Shown here: piece by piece, positions 25,709 to 33,619 of the stretch
Layout: each line of letters begins with the position of its first letter
How positions within the stretch are numbered: position 1 is the stretch's first letter
Assembly (NCBI GenBank): GCA_016209705.1
Contig: JACQVR010000044.1
Span: forward strand, 1 to 64,000
Length of the DNA: 64,000 nt
Direction of reading: 5' to 3'
DNA from: Planctomycetota bacterium
GTDB lineage: Bacteria; Planctomycetota; MHYJ01; JACPRB01
Notes under the pieces: model-generated
What the model was told of the DNA's origin: nothing
The model's input: only the letters and a program-made list of their open reading frames with translations
Database searches by the model: none
Position numbers and translations under genes: made by a program

Positions 25709-26357
25709 GGGATGTCGAGAGTGGGGAGATAGGGAGATGCCGGCTGGGAACGGTGCGGATAGACGTCTTTTATCACCCTATCTCCACGCATTGCCCTATC
25801 TCCAAGGGGATATGGAGATGCGGGAGATCGGGAGATACGCACAGACAGATGGAGAAACGCCGATTTGGATTTATCTCCCTATCTGCACGCATCACCCCAT
25901 CTCCAAGGGGATGGGTGAAACTTCGCACGGCATTGCGGATTTCTACCCAGCGGAAAGGCTCCATCCACGCGCCATCGCGTGTCCGGCGCGGCGTGGGATT
26001 TGCTTAGAGCCCCTCGTGAAAAGCGCGACCTCCCGACGACCTTGGATTTCGCACGGCATTGCCAGGCCGGCGTTCGTCTCTCGGAACCCCGCTTCCGCGT
26101 TCGCGAGCCGGAGAAGTTCCGTAGTGCCGTGGTTGCCGTAAGGGAGGCGCGCACGAGACCGGGGTTTTCGATGTGGCGAAGCATGACACGCGTGAGATGT
26201 ACGCGCGAAGCAGGCGTTCCATGTTTCGGTCCGTGCGTCCTCCTTGCGGATTGAATCTCTCCGCGGCTTGCCGCGGAGAGATTCTTCCGCCATTTCCGAA
26301 GCGAGCGCTTGAAGGCCGCGACCTCCTTCTGCACCGGGACCCGACGTTGAGGCGAAG
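25709..26357. other. 650-base non-coding gap filled with word repeats and a hairpin
   Basis: No convincing gene. From 25720 to 25920 it repeats the word GGAGAT/ATCTCC in both directions (GGGGAGATAGGGAGATG, CCCTATCTCC, CATCTCCAAGGGGAT), giving several foldable stems; 37945-38065 carries the same family with shared stretches such as GGGAGATCGGGAGATACG. From 25920 to 26100 the phrase CGCACGGCATTGC occurs twice. A perfect hairpin follows at 26253-26284, then short shared phrases (CCATTTCCGAAGCGAGCG also occurs near 53745). It looks like a landing ground for small interspersed repeats. Confidence 0.6.
26253..26284. terminator. Perfect 14-bp stem hairpin
   Basis: GAATCTCTCCGCGG (26253-26266), loop CTTG, and the exact complement CCGCGGAGAGATTC (26271-26284). 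It stands about 70 bases before the rhodanese/metallo-hydrolase start. It could end transcription from upstream or act in the leader of the next gene; no T-run follows on the plus strand. Confidence 0.5.
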
Positions 26358-27500
26358 ATGAGTTACAAGGCGGCGGAGCTTTACGAAGCATTTCGGAACG
26401 GGCGGGGTCCGCTGATCTTGGATGTGCGCAACGAGGCGGACTTTTCGAGCTGGCGCGTGGAGGCGCCGGGTCGGGTCGAGACGTTGAACGTCCCCTACTA
26501 TGAATTCATCGAAGGCAAAGACGCTTCCGCCGCTCGGGTGGCGCAGTGGATGAAGCACCACGGCGACAAGGTCGCGGTCGTCTGCGCCCACGGGGGATCG
26601 TCGGATTTCGTCGCCGATCTCCTTCGGCGCCGCGGCCTGCCCGCCGAGAATCTTGAGGGCGGCATGAACGGGTGGGGCGATGCGACGATCTCCCGGCTTG
26701 TCACGGCGGCCGCCCCGGCGCGAGCCTGGCAGATCCAGAGAATCGGAAAGGGATGCCTGTCGTACGTGGTCGCGGGGGGGAGGGACGCGATCGTGGTCGA
26801 TCCTCATCGCCATGTGGATGAGTATTCGCGGCTCCTTCGGAGCGAGGGGCTGACCCTCCGCGGCGTGTTCGACACCCACCTGCACGCGGACCACATTTCC
26901 GGGGGAGCGCCGCTGGCCGAAGCGTTTCACGTCCCTTATTTCGCGAACCCGCTCGATTTTCATGAGGCGAGCATCCCGGCGTACGAAGCGATCCAGGATC
27001 GCTCGCGCCTCCGACTGGGGGAGCTGGAAGTCTTCTCTGTCATGTTCCTGTATGCGCCCGGCCACACCCCGGGCAGCACGCTCTTGATGGCGGGAGATTC
27101 CCTTCTGTTGACCGGCGACACGCTGTTCGTGGAAGGGATCGGCCGGCCGGATCTCGGGGGCAAGGCGGCCGAGTGGGGCCGCGATCTGTACGAGACGCTG
27201 CGCAAGCGGATGGCGGGACTTCACGACGACCGCTGGGTGCTTCCGGCGCATGCCGCGGGTCCCCGCGAGCAGAATCCCGATGGAACCTTCTCCGCGCGGT
27301 TGGGGAGTCTGCGGCGGTCGGATCCGACGTTGGAGGAGGACGAGGAATCGTTTCTCCGGCGGATTGAGCGAGGCACGCGCCCGGCTCCGGACGACTACGC
27401 GCGGATCCGGCTCATCAACCTCGGTCAGGCCGAGGCGTCCGAAGAGGAGCGGGTACGGATGGAATTGGGCAAGAATGAATGCGCGCTGGCGCGGAGGTGA
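26358..27500 (+). CDS. Rhodanese-metallo-beta-lactamase fusion (persulfide dioxygenase-like)
   Basis: 380 residues. The N-terminal rhodanese domain (residues about 8-118) has the sulfur-carrying Cys in VVCAHGGSS. The C-terminal metallo-hydrolase domain (about 125-320) has THLHADH, GHTPGST and LTGDTLF, the metal ligands of the glyoxalase II / persulfide dioxygenase group. Families with this pairing handle glutathione or protein persulfides. It is followed 4 bases later by tusA and then a DsrE2 gene, so it belongs to a sulfur-transfer operon. Domain order (rhodanese first) is the reverse of the better known CstB-like fusions. Confidence 0.88.
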   Translation: MSYKAAELYEAFRNGRGPLILDVRNEADFSSWRVEAPGRVETLNVPYYEFIEGKDASAARVAQWMKHHGDKVAVVCAHGGSSDFVADLLRRRGLPAENLEGGMNGWGDATISRLVTAAAPARAWQIQRIGKGCLSYVVAGGRDAIVVDPHRHVDEYSRLLRSEGLTLRGVFDTHLHADHISGGAPLAEAFHVPYFANPLDFHEASIPAYEAIQDRSRLRLGELEVFSVMFLYAPGHTPGSTLLMAGDSLLLTGDTLFVEGIGRPDLGGKAAEWGRDLYETLRKRMAGLHDDRWVLPAHAAGPREQNPDGTFSARLGSLRRSDPTLEEDEESFLRRIERGTRPAPDDYARIRLINLGQAEASEEERVRMELGKNECALARR

Positions 27501-27503
27501 AGG

Positions 27504-27749
27504 ATGAGCGAAGCGAAGGTGCTGGACGCTCGGGGTCTCAAGTGTCCCATGCCGATCATCCGGGCCAAGAAAGAGATCGATTCGATCCAACCCGACCAGA
27601 CGCTCAAGGTGATCGCGACGGATCCGGGATCGGTGGCGGACTTTCAGGGATGGGTGAAGACCAACGCGTCGTACGAGCTGATCAAGCAAGAAGAGGGAAC
27701 GGACGAGCAGGGACGCCGGACGTTCATTCACTACCTCCGGAAAAGGTAA
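27504..27749 (+). CDS. tusA: TusA-family sulfur carrier
   Basis: 81 residues with the family core LDARGLKCPMPIIRAKKEID, in which Cys of the CPMP motif carries persulfide sulfur, and the downstream LKVIATDPGSVADFQGWVKT. TusA passes sulfur between rhodaneses, DsrE proteins and tRNA-thiolation or oxidation enzymes. Its place between a rhodanese fusion and a DsrE2 protein shows a complete short relay. Confidence 0.95.
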   Translation: MSEAKVLDARGLKCPMPIIRAKKEIDSIQPDQTLKVIATDPGSVADFQGWVKTNASYELIKQEEGTDEQGRRTFIHYLRKR

Positions 27750-27820
27750 TGCTCGCCCCGTCCGTTTATCGGACTTTTCTGAAGAACGGGCGAGGCATGC
27801 CGGAAAGGAGGATTGGCGCC

Positions 27821-28375
27821 ATGAAGGTCAAGGAACGCTCCGGCATCGATCCCGCGATCCAGGCGTACATCGACGCGCGACTGGAAGAAGCGAAGGGGGA
27901 TCGACGGGAAAATCGGGTGACGATGGTGGTGTTCTCGGGCGACCTGGATCGCCAGCTTGCGTCTCTCGTGATCGCCACGGGAGCGGCCGCCATGGGCATG
28001 GACGTCTCCGTTTTTTACACGTTCTGGGGGTTGGGGGCGCTCAAGAAGCGGCGCCGGTTGAAGGGAAAGACGCTCAAGGAAAAGATGTTCGCCTTGATGA
28101 CTCCGCGGAAGCTATCGTCCATGCCCGTGTCGAAGCTGAACTTCGGCGGCGTGGGGCGCGTCCTCCTGAAATCCATGATGAACGACAAACAGGTCACCTC
28201 CATCGATGAACTCTTCTCCATGGCCCGCGAGATGGGCATCAAGTTCGTCGCGTGCACGATGTCGATGGATGTCATGGGGATCACTCAAGAAGAGCTGATG
28301 GACGGCGTGACGCTGGGCGGCGTGGCCACCTTCCTCGGCGACGCCGCGTGCTCCCGGGTGTCGCTTTTTATCTGA
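27821..28375 (+). CDS. DsrE2-like sulfur relay protein
   Basis: 184 residues starting at an ATG with a strong AAAGGAGG site (27804-27811). The pattern VTMVVFSGDLDRQLASLVIATGAAAMGMDVSVFYTFWGL (given here only as a guide to residues 24-62) and a C-terminal VACTMSMDVMG with a conserved Cys define the DsrE/DsrF/DsrH-like family PF13686 (DsrE2), usually linked to TusA and rhodanese. A hydrophobic stretch near residue 35-60 suggests membrane contact. The frame is open upstream to 27749, but no better start exists. Confidence 0.85.
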   Translation: MKVKERSGIDPAIQAYIDARLEEAKGDRRENRVTMVVFSGDLDRQLASLVIATGAAAMGMDVSVFYTFWGLGALKKRRRLKGKTLKEKMFALMTPRKLSSMPVSKLNFGGVGRVLLKSMMNDKQVTSIDELFSMAREMGIKFVACTMSMDVMGITQEELMDGVTLGGVATFLGDAACSRVSLFI

Positions 28376-28478
28376 CGCTCGGCGGCGGAAAATCCCCCAC
28401 TCGATTGGATTTTCCTCAATTCTGCAAAACTTTCCCCCGGATTGAACCTCCTGGCTTGTTTCTGGCTCCGTTTTCGAA

Positions 28479-28494
28479 TGGCATCCCGATTGCT
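28479..28494 (+). promoter_or_regulatory. Sigma-54 promoter of the stress-protein gene
   Basis: TGGCATCCCGATTGCT: GG at 28480-28481, ten bases, GC at 28492-28493, and a match to TGGCAYR-N4-TTGCW with only one weak position. The predicted start lies near 28505 and the ATG at 28518 has a GAGGAG site between them. Confidence 0.8.
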
Positions 28495-28517
28495 GTGCTT
28501 CCCGTGAGGAGCGAGTC

Positions 28518-29408
28518 ATGTTTGAACGAATCCTGGTCCCGTTGGATGGAACGCCGGATGGGGAGTCCATCCTTCCCCACCTGCCGCGCCTTTCGATCTC
28601 CAAGGCCGACATCTTCCTGCTGCACGTGCTGCCGCACCTCCATCCCACGGACAGCGCCTCGATGCGACCGCTGTTCGACCTTCCCGAGTACGCGGAATCC
28701 TATCTCGAAAAAGTGGCGGACGGATTGAAGGATGTGCGGCCGTTCGTCTTCGTCGACTCGGGCGATCCCGCGGATCGGATTCTGCGGGTGGCGCAGGCTC
28801 TGGAGGTGGGACTGATCGCCATGGCCAGCCACGCTCGGAAGGGGATTCCCGGCCTGGTGTGGGGCAACGTGGCCCGCCGAGTGGTGCAAGGGAGTTCCAT
28901 CCCGCTCCTTCTGGCGCGGCCCGATACTCCGGTGCCGTCGCGACCGCTGCGACACGTCCTCGTTCCGTTGGACGGCTCCGATCGGTCCCTGCGCATCCTG
29001 AAGGTCGTGGCGTCCGCGGCGACGCGGTTGAAATTCGAGGTGACGCTGCTCCACGTCCGGACGCCGGAGTCCGATCCGATGGCCGGCATGCTGCCGGACC
29101 GGACGTGGCGGATGCGCACTCAAGAGTGCCGGCAACGCTTCGAGAGAGCGGCCGAGCCGCTTCAGGATGCGGGACTCGAAACCCGCGTGCTCATCGTGTC
29201 GGGAGACGCGGGCAAGGAGATTCCCCGCCATGCGGAGGCATTGAAAGTCGACTTGATCGCCTTGGCGACCCACGGGCGAAGCGGCCTGGATCGGATGGTC
29301 GCCGGAAGCGTCGCGGAAGAGGTGTTGCGGAAGGCGGCCGTCCCGGTGCTGACGTTGCGGGCGGTCGGCGCCCCCGAGCCCCTCGCCAGCGAGCGCAACG
29401 GACGGTAA
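28518..29408 (+). CDS. Tandem universal stress protein (two UspA domains)
   Basis: 296 residues with two UspA-type folds: FERILVPLDGTPDGESILPH at the start and HVLVPLDGSDRSLRILKVV from about residue 150. Each ends in a nucleotide-binding-like segment (ASHARKGIPGLVWGNVARRV and ATHGRSGLDRMVAGSVAEEV). The second matches the ATP-binding G-2x-G-9x-G(S/T) pattern best. Such proteins protect cells in starvation, low oxygen or redox stress. A sigma-54 promoter stands directly upstream. A second tandem stress protein is at 37076-37933. Confidence 0.93.
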   Translation: MFERILVPLDGTPDGESILPHLPRLSISKADIFLLHVLPHLHPTDSASMRPLFDLPEYAESYLEKVADGLKDVRPFVFVDSGDPADRILRVAQALEVGLIAMASHARKGIPGLVWGNVARRVVQGSSIPLLLARPDTPVPSRPLRHVLVPLDGSDRSLRILKVVASAATRLKFEVTLLHVRTPESDPMAGMLPDRTWRMRTQECRQRFERAAEPLQDAGLETRVLIVSGDAGKEIPRHAEALKVDLIALATHGRSGLDRMVAGSVAEEVLRKAAVPVLTLRAVGAPEPLASERNGR

Positions 29409-29428
29409 CGGTGCCCGAGGCGCGCGGT

Positions 29429-30181
29429 TCAGGACACGATCTGGATCGAAGAAGCCTCGGGCACCGCCTGTTGAATGTGACGCGTCAGCTCGGATCGCAA
29501 GGCGGTCAGGTCTCCCCGCCCGCGGCGACGAAGGCGGGCGACCACGACGCCCCGCGGCGCGCTCACAAGGTGGACGGAGATCCGGGGATCGCCGCCGGCG
29601 GTCCGAAAATCGCGCACCCCCGCCAGGGCCCTTCGTTGGAAGAGTGAACCCGCCAGCCGCCGCCGCTCCGCCGCGGAAAAGGCGCTGAGAACGGCTTCGA
29701 GAGCGCGCTCCTCGTCGCGGATGTGCGCGGCCAGCGTCTCCCGGAGCCGGACGGCCGCCGCGGCGGCCTCCTCGGCCCGGTCGCGCGCGATCCAGGAGGC
29801 CAATTCGCGGGCCAGGGCGCGAAGGGTCTCGTGATCTTTTTCGACGTCGTCGATCGGTGCGGCCTTCTTTCGGCCGGCTCGCCGCACGGAATGGAAGATC
29901 ACGAATTCCTCGTCCTCCAGGTGGCGCGCCAGAAGCGACACGAATTGAGCCGCGGTGCCTTGAACGGCGTCTTCCAATCGGTCGATCAGTCCCGCGTATT
30001 CACGCCCCCGGATGAAGTCGATCACTTCGGTCAGCGTTTGGAGCAGTTTCTTGTCCTGCCCGGAAGGATGGAGCCACGCCTTGACGGAACCCTCGCTCGG
30101 CGCCGGTCGGGCGCGGGAACGGGAAGGGGCGCGAACGCGGCCGGCGTTCGCGGCGGTCGATTTATCCCGCTCTTCGTTCAT
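29429..30181 (-). CDS. Hemerythrin-like (HHE) protein with Arg-rich N-terminus
   Basis: 250 residues. A disordered basic and Pro/Ser-rich N-terminus (residues 1-35) precedes a four-helix HHE domain (about 36-175) with ligand-type residues in ARHLEDEEFVIFHSV, DVEKDHETLRAL and LAAHIRDEERALEAVL, as in proteins that bind a di-iron centre and oxygen or NO. A short C-terminal part (about 180-250) is basic and unassigned. It overlaps the CBS gene by four bases, forming one unit transcribed from the sigma-54 promoter at 30754-30769. Confidence 0.8.
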   Translation of the reverse strand: MNEERDKSTAANAGRVRAPSRSRARPAPSEGSVKAWLHPSGQDKKLLQTLTEVIDFIRGREYAGLIDRLEDAVQGTAAQFVSLLARHLEDEEFVIFHSVRRAGRKKAAPIDDVEKDHETLRALARELASWIARDRAEEAAAAAVRLRETLAAHIRDEERALEAVLSAFSAAERRRLAGSLFQRRALAGVRDFRTAGGDPRISVHLVSAPRGVVVARLRRRGRGDLTALRSELTRHIQQAVPEASSIQIVS

Positions 30182-30699
30182 GACTTCGCTTTCGCCTTGG
30201 TCCGGGGTCCTTCGACCAAAGCGCCCAAGATGTCCATCGTGCTGACGATGCCCACCGGCTTTTCGTCCTTCGTGACGATGACGCGATGGATTTCGCGCTC
30301 CCACATCGCTCGGGCCACTTCCTGGAGAGGCTTGTGCTCCGGAACCGTGATGAGCTCGGCCGTCATGATCTCGGACACTTCGGTCTCCCGCAAGGGATCG
30401 GTCTCGACTTCCTCCCAGCGGCCCTCCCAATCGGCGCCGCCTTCCTTGAACTTCGGGAAGCCGTACCGATAGAAACTTCCGGGCTGCTCGAGAAGACGGT
30501 CCAGGCCCGCCAGGGCGGTGGCGATGTCGAACAAGGAGACGACGCCCGCGGGTTTGCCGTTGAAGTCCACGACAAGCGCGCCGCTGATCTTGTGATCGCT
30601 GAGATGGCGCGCCGCCTCGCGGATCGGGGTGTCCATCTCAACGGTATGGATCGGCGTGCTCATCACGTCGCCGGCCTTGGCCTCGGTCCAGGGTTTCAT
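30178..30699 (-). CDS. CBS-domain pair protein
   Basis: 173 residues with two CBS motifs: KAGDVMSTPIHTVEMDTPIR to SLFDIATALAG, and SEIMTAELITVPEHKPLQEV to STMDILGALVE. A 35-residue insert (RYGFPKFKEGGADWEGRWEE) lies between the two. CBS pairs bind adenosine nucleotides and act as energy sensors. It is the first gene of a unit with the hemerythrin-like protein, so an energy or oxygen response is likely. It ends with a short Lys-rich tail. Confidence 0.92.
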   Translation of the reverse strand: MKPWTEAKAGDVMSTPIHTVEMDTPIREAARHLSDHKISGALVVDFNGKPAGVVSLFDIATALAGLDRLLEQPGSFYRYGFPKFKEGGADWEGRWEEVETDPLRETEVSEIMTAELITVPEHKPLQEVARAMWEREIHRVIVTKDEKPVGIVSTMDILGALVEGPRTKAKAKS

Positions 30700-30753
30700 G
30701 GCGAAACCTCCCGCAAGGGTGCGTGAACTTCATCCTTTCCTCTGAAAGGAATG

Positions 30754-30769
30754 AGCAAACGGCGCGCCA
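30754..30769 (-). promoter_or_regulatory. Sigma-54 promoter of the CBS/hemerythrin unit
   Basis: On the minus strand TGGCGCGCCGTTTGCT: GG, ten bases, GC, with the TTTGCT end of the -12 element. It lies 55 bases before the CBS start codon at 30699. One base (G for A in TGGCA) departs from consensus. Confidence 0.7.
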
Positions 30770-30853
30770 CCGCGATGGGCGCGGCGTTTGTCATGGACGA
30801 CGCGAGAACCAGCGAATTTTTCGCACCCATGCGAAAAATCTGGCGCCGTTCGT

Positions 30854-31939
30854 TCAGATTTCGCAATAGGAATTCACGCGGTGGGGTTCGAAGGCCGCCG
30901 CGTCGAGGACGTTGCGGACGAAAGCGAGCATCGCGCGCCGGCTTTTCTCGGGAAGGTTCGGATACCACTTCGGACACGCCACCACCAGTCCCCGAAAGGC
31001 GAAGAAAGGGGGCGCGACGTTCAGGATCTCCGCGTCGCCCGTCTTCTCGATATATCGGTCCCAGAAGCTTCGGAAGAGGGCTTCGAAATCGCCCTCGAGA
31101 CGGCCCGCGCGCTGGATCGAGAAAAACAGATAGTTCAGTGTGAGCGACGTGACGTCGTCGGCCGGTTCGCCCCACTCGCCCCGGGATCGATCCAGGACCG
31201 TGAAGTCCGTTCCTTGGCGAAACAGGATGTTCCACGGATGAAAGTCGCCGTGCACTTGCCGGAGCCGCTGAGCCTTCGGCTTCAGCTTCCATCGCCACGC
31301 CAGACAACGGTGCTCGATGTCCTCCAACTCCGAAGCTTGATCGGAGGGATACTGATCCGCGATTCCCATGATGCCTTCCCCGTGGCCCAGCAATTCACGG
31401 AGCCTCCGGAAATACAGGTTCCGATCGGGGGCGGCGACGGAGTGGATGTCGGCCAGATAGTCGCAGAGGACCTGGCTTCGAGCGCCGTCTTCGGCGGACA
31501 TGCCAGGAACGCTCATCAGCCTCTGAAGGTCCTCCGCATAGGCGCGTCCTTCGACGAACTCGGTCAGCACGAAGAGCTCATCCACGTCTCCCAGGGACAC
31601 CATCCGTCCGGAACGTTCGAACGCGCCCACGTCGATGGAGCGCACATGACGCGGAAGCCGGTTGTACGCGGCGTGGGCCCACAATTGCATCTGGGCCCGA
31701 TCGGACATGTGCTCGTGGCCGAACGGTCCGGGCCGCACGGTCTCGAGGACGGCCGTGTGGGGCCGGCCGGAAAGCTCGAAGCGGATGCGCAGGGGAATGC
31801 CGTATCCATACGTTTTGAGGCTTTCCGCCCCGGGTTCTCCCAACCGATCCACGCCGAGGACGCGGACGGTCTCATGAAGCACCGATTCGAGGTACCGCTT
31901 CAGGCGGTCGGGGTCGAGGTTGAGCATCTCATTGGCCAT
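30854..31939 (-). CDS. Aminoglycoside-phosphotransferase-fold kinase
   Basis: 361 residues of the APH/choline kinase fold. The catalytic loop is QVHGDFHPWNILFR, and the metal-binding Asp is in FTVLDRSRGEWGEPADD. The small lobe (residues 40-115) is recognisable (AVLETVRPGPFGHEHMSDRA). Substrates range from antibiotics to sugars and choline; the true one is unknown, and nothing nearby suggests resistance. The protein continues into a helical C-terminus. A weak -24/-12-like sequence overlaps the start codon (31939-31954), which would favour the internal start at 31927. Confidence 0.85.
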   Translation of the reverse strand: MANEMLNLDPDRLKRYLESVLHETVRVLGVDRLGEPGAESLKTYGYGIPLRIRFELSGRPHTAVLETVRPGPFGHEHMSDRAQMQLWAHAAYNRLPRHVRSIDVGAFERSGRMVSLGDVDELFVLTEFVEGRAYAEDLQRLMSVPGMSAEDGARSQVLCDYLADIHSVAAPDRNLYFRRLRELLGHGEGIMGIADQYPSDQASELEDIEHRCLAWRWKLKPKAQRLRQVHGDFHPWNILFRQGTDFTVLDRSRGEWGEPADDVTSLTLNYLFFSIQRAGRLEGDFEALFRSFWDRYIEKTGDAEILNVAPPFFAFRGLVVACPKWYPNLPEKSRRAMLAFVRNVLDAAAFEPHRVNSYCEI

Positions 31940-31967
31940 GCAAACTCGATGCCGGAGTGCATCGCTT

Positions 31968-33341
31968 CTATCCTCGCGTGGGCAGGCCGAATTTCTCCAT
32001 CCGGTAGCGGAGCTGATCGCGGGTAATTCCCAGAAGCTCGGCGGCGCGCGTCTGATTGCCGTCCGTGCGCTGGAGGGCTTGAAGCACCAGATTCTTTTCG
32101 ACCTCTTCCAGCACCAAGCCGCGTTCCGGCAGCTTGAACGGAGCCGTTTCGTCGGTCGGAGGGGGGGCGGCGCCGCGGATGAGGAGATCCTCCGTCCCGA
32201 TCTCGTCCGCGCCGGCCAGCAGGCAGGCCCGCTCGATCACGTTGCGGAGTTCGCGCACGTTGCCGGGCCAGGAATGTCGTTGGAGCTGATCCAGGGCCTC
32301 GGGCGTGAACCCGCGGAACGACCGTTTGAATTCGCGGCCGAACTGCTTGAGGAAAAGGGCGGCCAGCGGGGGGATGTCCTCGGGGCGGTCGCGCAGGGGC
32401 GGAAGCTCCATGGGGATGATGTTGAGCCGGTAGTAGAGATCCTCGCGGAACGCGCGCTCTTGAATCGCCCGTTCCAGGTTCCGGTTGGTAGCGGCGATGA
32501 CGCGCACGTTCACGCGAATGTCCGACGTGCCGCCGACGCGGCGGAAGCACTTGTCCTCCAGGACCCGCAGCAATTTCGCCTGAAGGTTCGGGCTCATGTC
32601 GCCGATTTCGTCCAGATAGATCGTTCCTCCGTCGGTCAGTTCGAAGAGTCCTTTCTTCTGCGCCTTCGCGTCGGTGAAGGCGCCCTTTTCATGGCCGAAC
32701 AGCTCGCTTTCGAGCAGCGTGTCCGGCAGCGCCGTACAGGTGATGTTCATGAAGGGAGCGGCAGCGCGGTTGGACTCGTAGTGGATGGCTCGGGCGATCA
32801 GGTCCTTTCCCGTGCCGCTCTCGCCGCGCAGCAGGATCGTGGACGCCTCGCTGCGGGCGATTTTTCGCACCATCGCGTCGATTTCGCGCATCTTGTGCGA
32901 GGCGCTCACCAGGTTCTGCAATCCATACCGCTCGCGAGCCTCGCGGAGGCGCTCGCTGGATTCGCGCTGGAGCGCCCGGACTTCGGCGGCGCGGCGGACG
33001 ATGAGGGAGAGCTCGTCGAGATCGAACGGCTTCGTCAGGTAGTCGTACGCGCCCAGCTTCATCGCCTGGACGGCCGTGTCAACCGACGAGTGGGCGGTCA
33101 TGATGATGACGGCGGCATCGGGGCTCTTTTCCTGAATCCGCTTCAGCAGGGTGAGGCCGTCGACGTCGGGAAGCACGAGGTCCACGAGGGCGATGTCGAC
33201 CGGCGTTTGAGCGATCGCCGCCTCGGCGGAGGCATGGTCCACGGCTTCGCGCACTTCGAATCCGTCGTCGGTCAGCCTCTGGAAGATGGCCCATCGGATG
33301 AGCTTGTCGTCCTCGACGATCAGAACGTTTCGCGCCATCAT
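31968..33341 (-). CDS. Sigma-54-dependent response regulator (AtoC/NtrC type, GAFTDA variant)
   Basis: 457 residues: receiver domain (NVLIVEDDKLIRW, phosphorylated Asp in ALVDLVLPD, Lys in YLTKPFD), AAA+ core ([17 protein letters not shown]-finger region [11 protein letters not shown]) and a Fis-type helix-turn-helix (NQTRAAELLGITRDQLRYRM). The loop that contacts sigma-54 reads GAFTDA instead of GAFTGA. No kinase is adjacent, so it is an orphan regulator. It is closely related to the protein at 44312-45685, with identical runs around the GAFTDA loop. It starts at one of two neighbouring ATGs (33341 or 33338). Confidence 0.92.
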   Translation of the reverse strand: MMARNVLIVEDDKLIRWAIFQRLTDDGFEVREAVDHASAEAAIAQTPVDIALVDLVLPDVDGLTLLKRIQEKSPDAAVIIMTAHSSVDTAVQAMKLGAYDYLTKPFDLDELSLIVRRAAEVRALQRESSERLREARERYGLQNLVSASHKMREIDAMVRKIARSEASTILLRGESGTGKDLIARAIHYESNRAAAPFMNITCTALPDTLLESELFGHEKGAFTDAKAQKKGLFELTDGGTIYLDEIGDMSPNLQAKLLRVLEDKCFRRVGGTSDIRVNVRVIAATNRNLERAIQERAFREDLYYRLNIIPMELPPLRDRPEDIPPLAALFLKQFGREFKRSFRGFTPEALDQLQRHSWPGNVRELRNVIERACLLAGADEIGTEDLLIRGAAPPPTDETAPFKLPERGLVLEEVEKNLVLQALQRTDGNQTRAAELLGITRDQLRYRMEKFGLPTRG

Positions 33342-33481
33342 GGACAGTTTAATATGCCGCCCCGCCATCACTTCAAGATTTGAGTCCCCGGAATAGTTCG
33401 AACCTGCCCCGCAGCGGATTTTCGTGCGGGGCGACCCTCCCTCGCGCTTCGCGCAGCGGAGCGTTGAGCCGCCTTCGCCAT

Positions 33482-33519
33482 CCGATTTCGCCAAGGGTTC
33501 GTCGGACAGGAGGCTTCGG
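33482..33519 (-). repeat. 38-bp interspersed repeat, copy 1
   Basis: On the minus strand it starts CCGAAGCCTCCTGTCCGACG and shares about 33 of 38 bases with 53588-53625 on the plus strand (first 21 identical, then CCTTGGCGAA). Both copies lie in gene-free gaps of about 280-300 bases full of palindromic GC-rich words. Confidence 0.6.
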
Positions 33520-33589
33520 CGGGCTCAATTTTCCCCGCGACGTTCGGAGAAATTCCACGATTCGGTGCTTTTGGCATCCTGCTGTGCCA

Positions 33590-33605
33590 TGGCATCGAAT
33601 TTGCG
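33590..33605 (+). promoter_or_regulatory. Sigma-54 promoter of the radical SAM gene
   Basis: TGGCATCGAATTTGCG: GG at 33591-33592, ten bases, GC at 33603-33604. It matches the consensus at all key positions except the last base. The predicted transcript begins near 33616, just before the first usable start codons of the gene. Confidence 0.75.
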
Positions 33606-33619
33606 TCTTATCCTTGGCT

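Noticed and set aside
30854-31939. Antibiotic-resistance aminoglycoside phosphotransferase
   Set aside because: Only the general kinase fold is present; no mobile element or resistance context, and the family covers many housekeeping kinases.
31939-31954. Sigma-54 promoter for the phosphotransferase gene
   Set aside because: Spacing GG-N10-GC fits, but the element overlaps the start codon; it is only mentioned as weak because transcription would begin at or after the second possible start.
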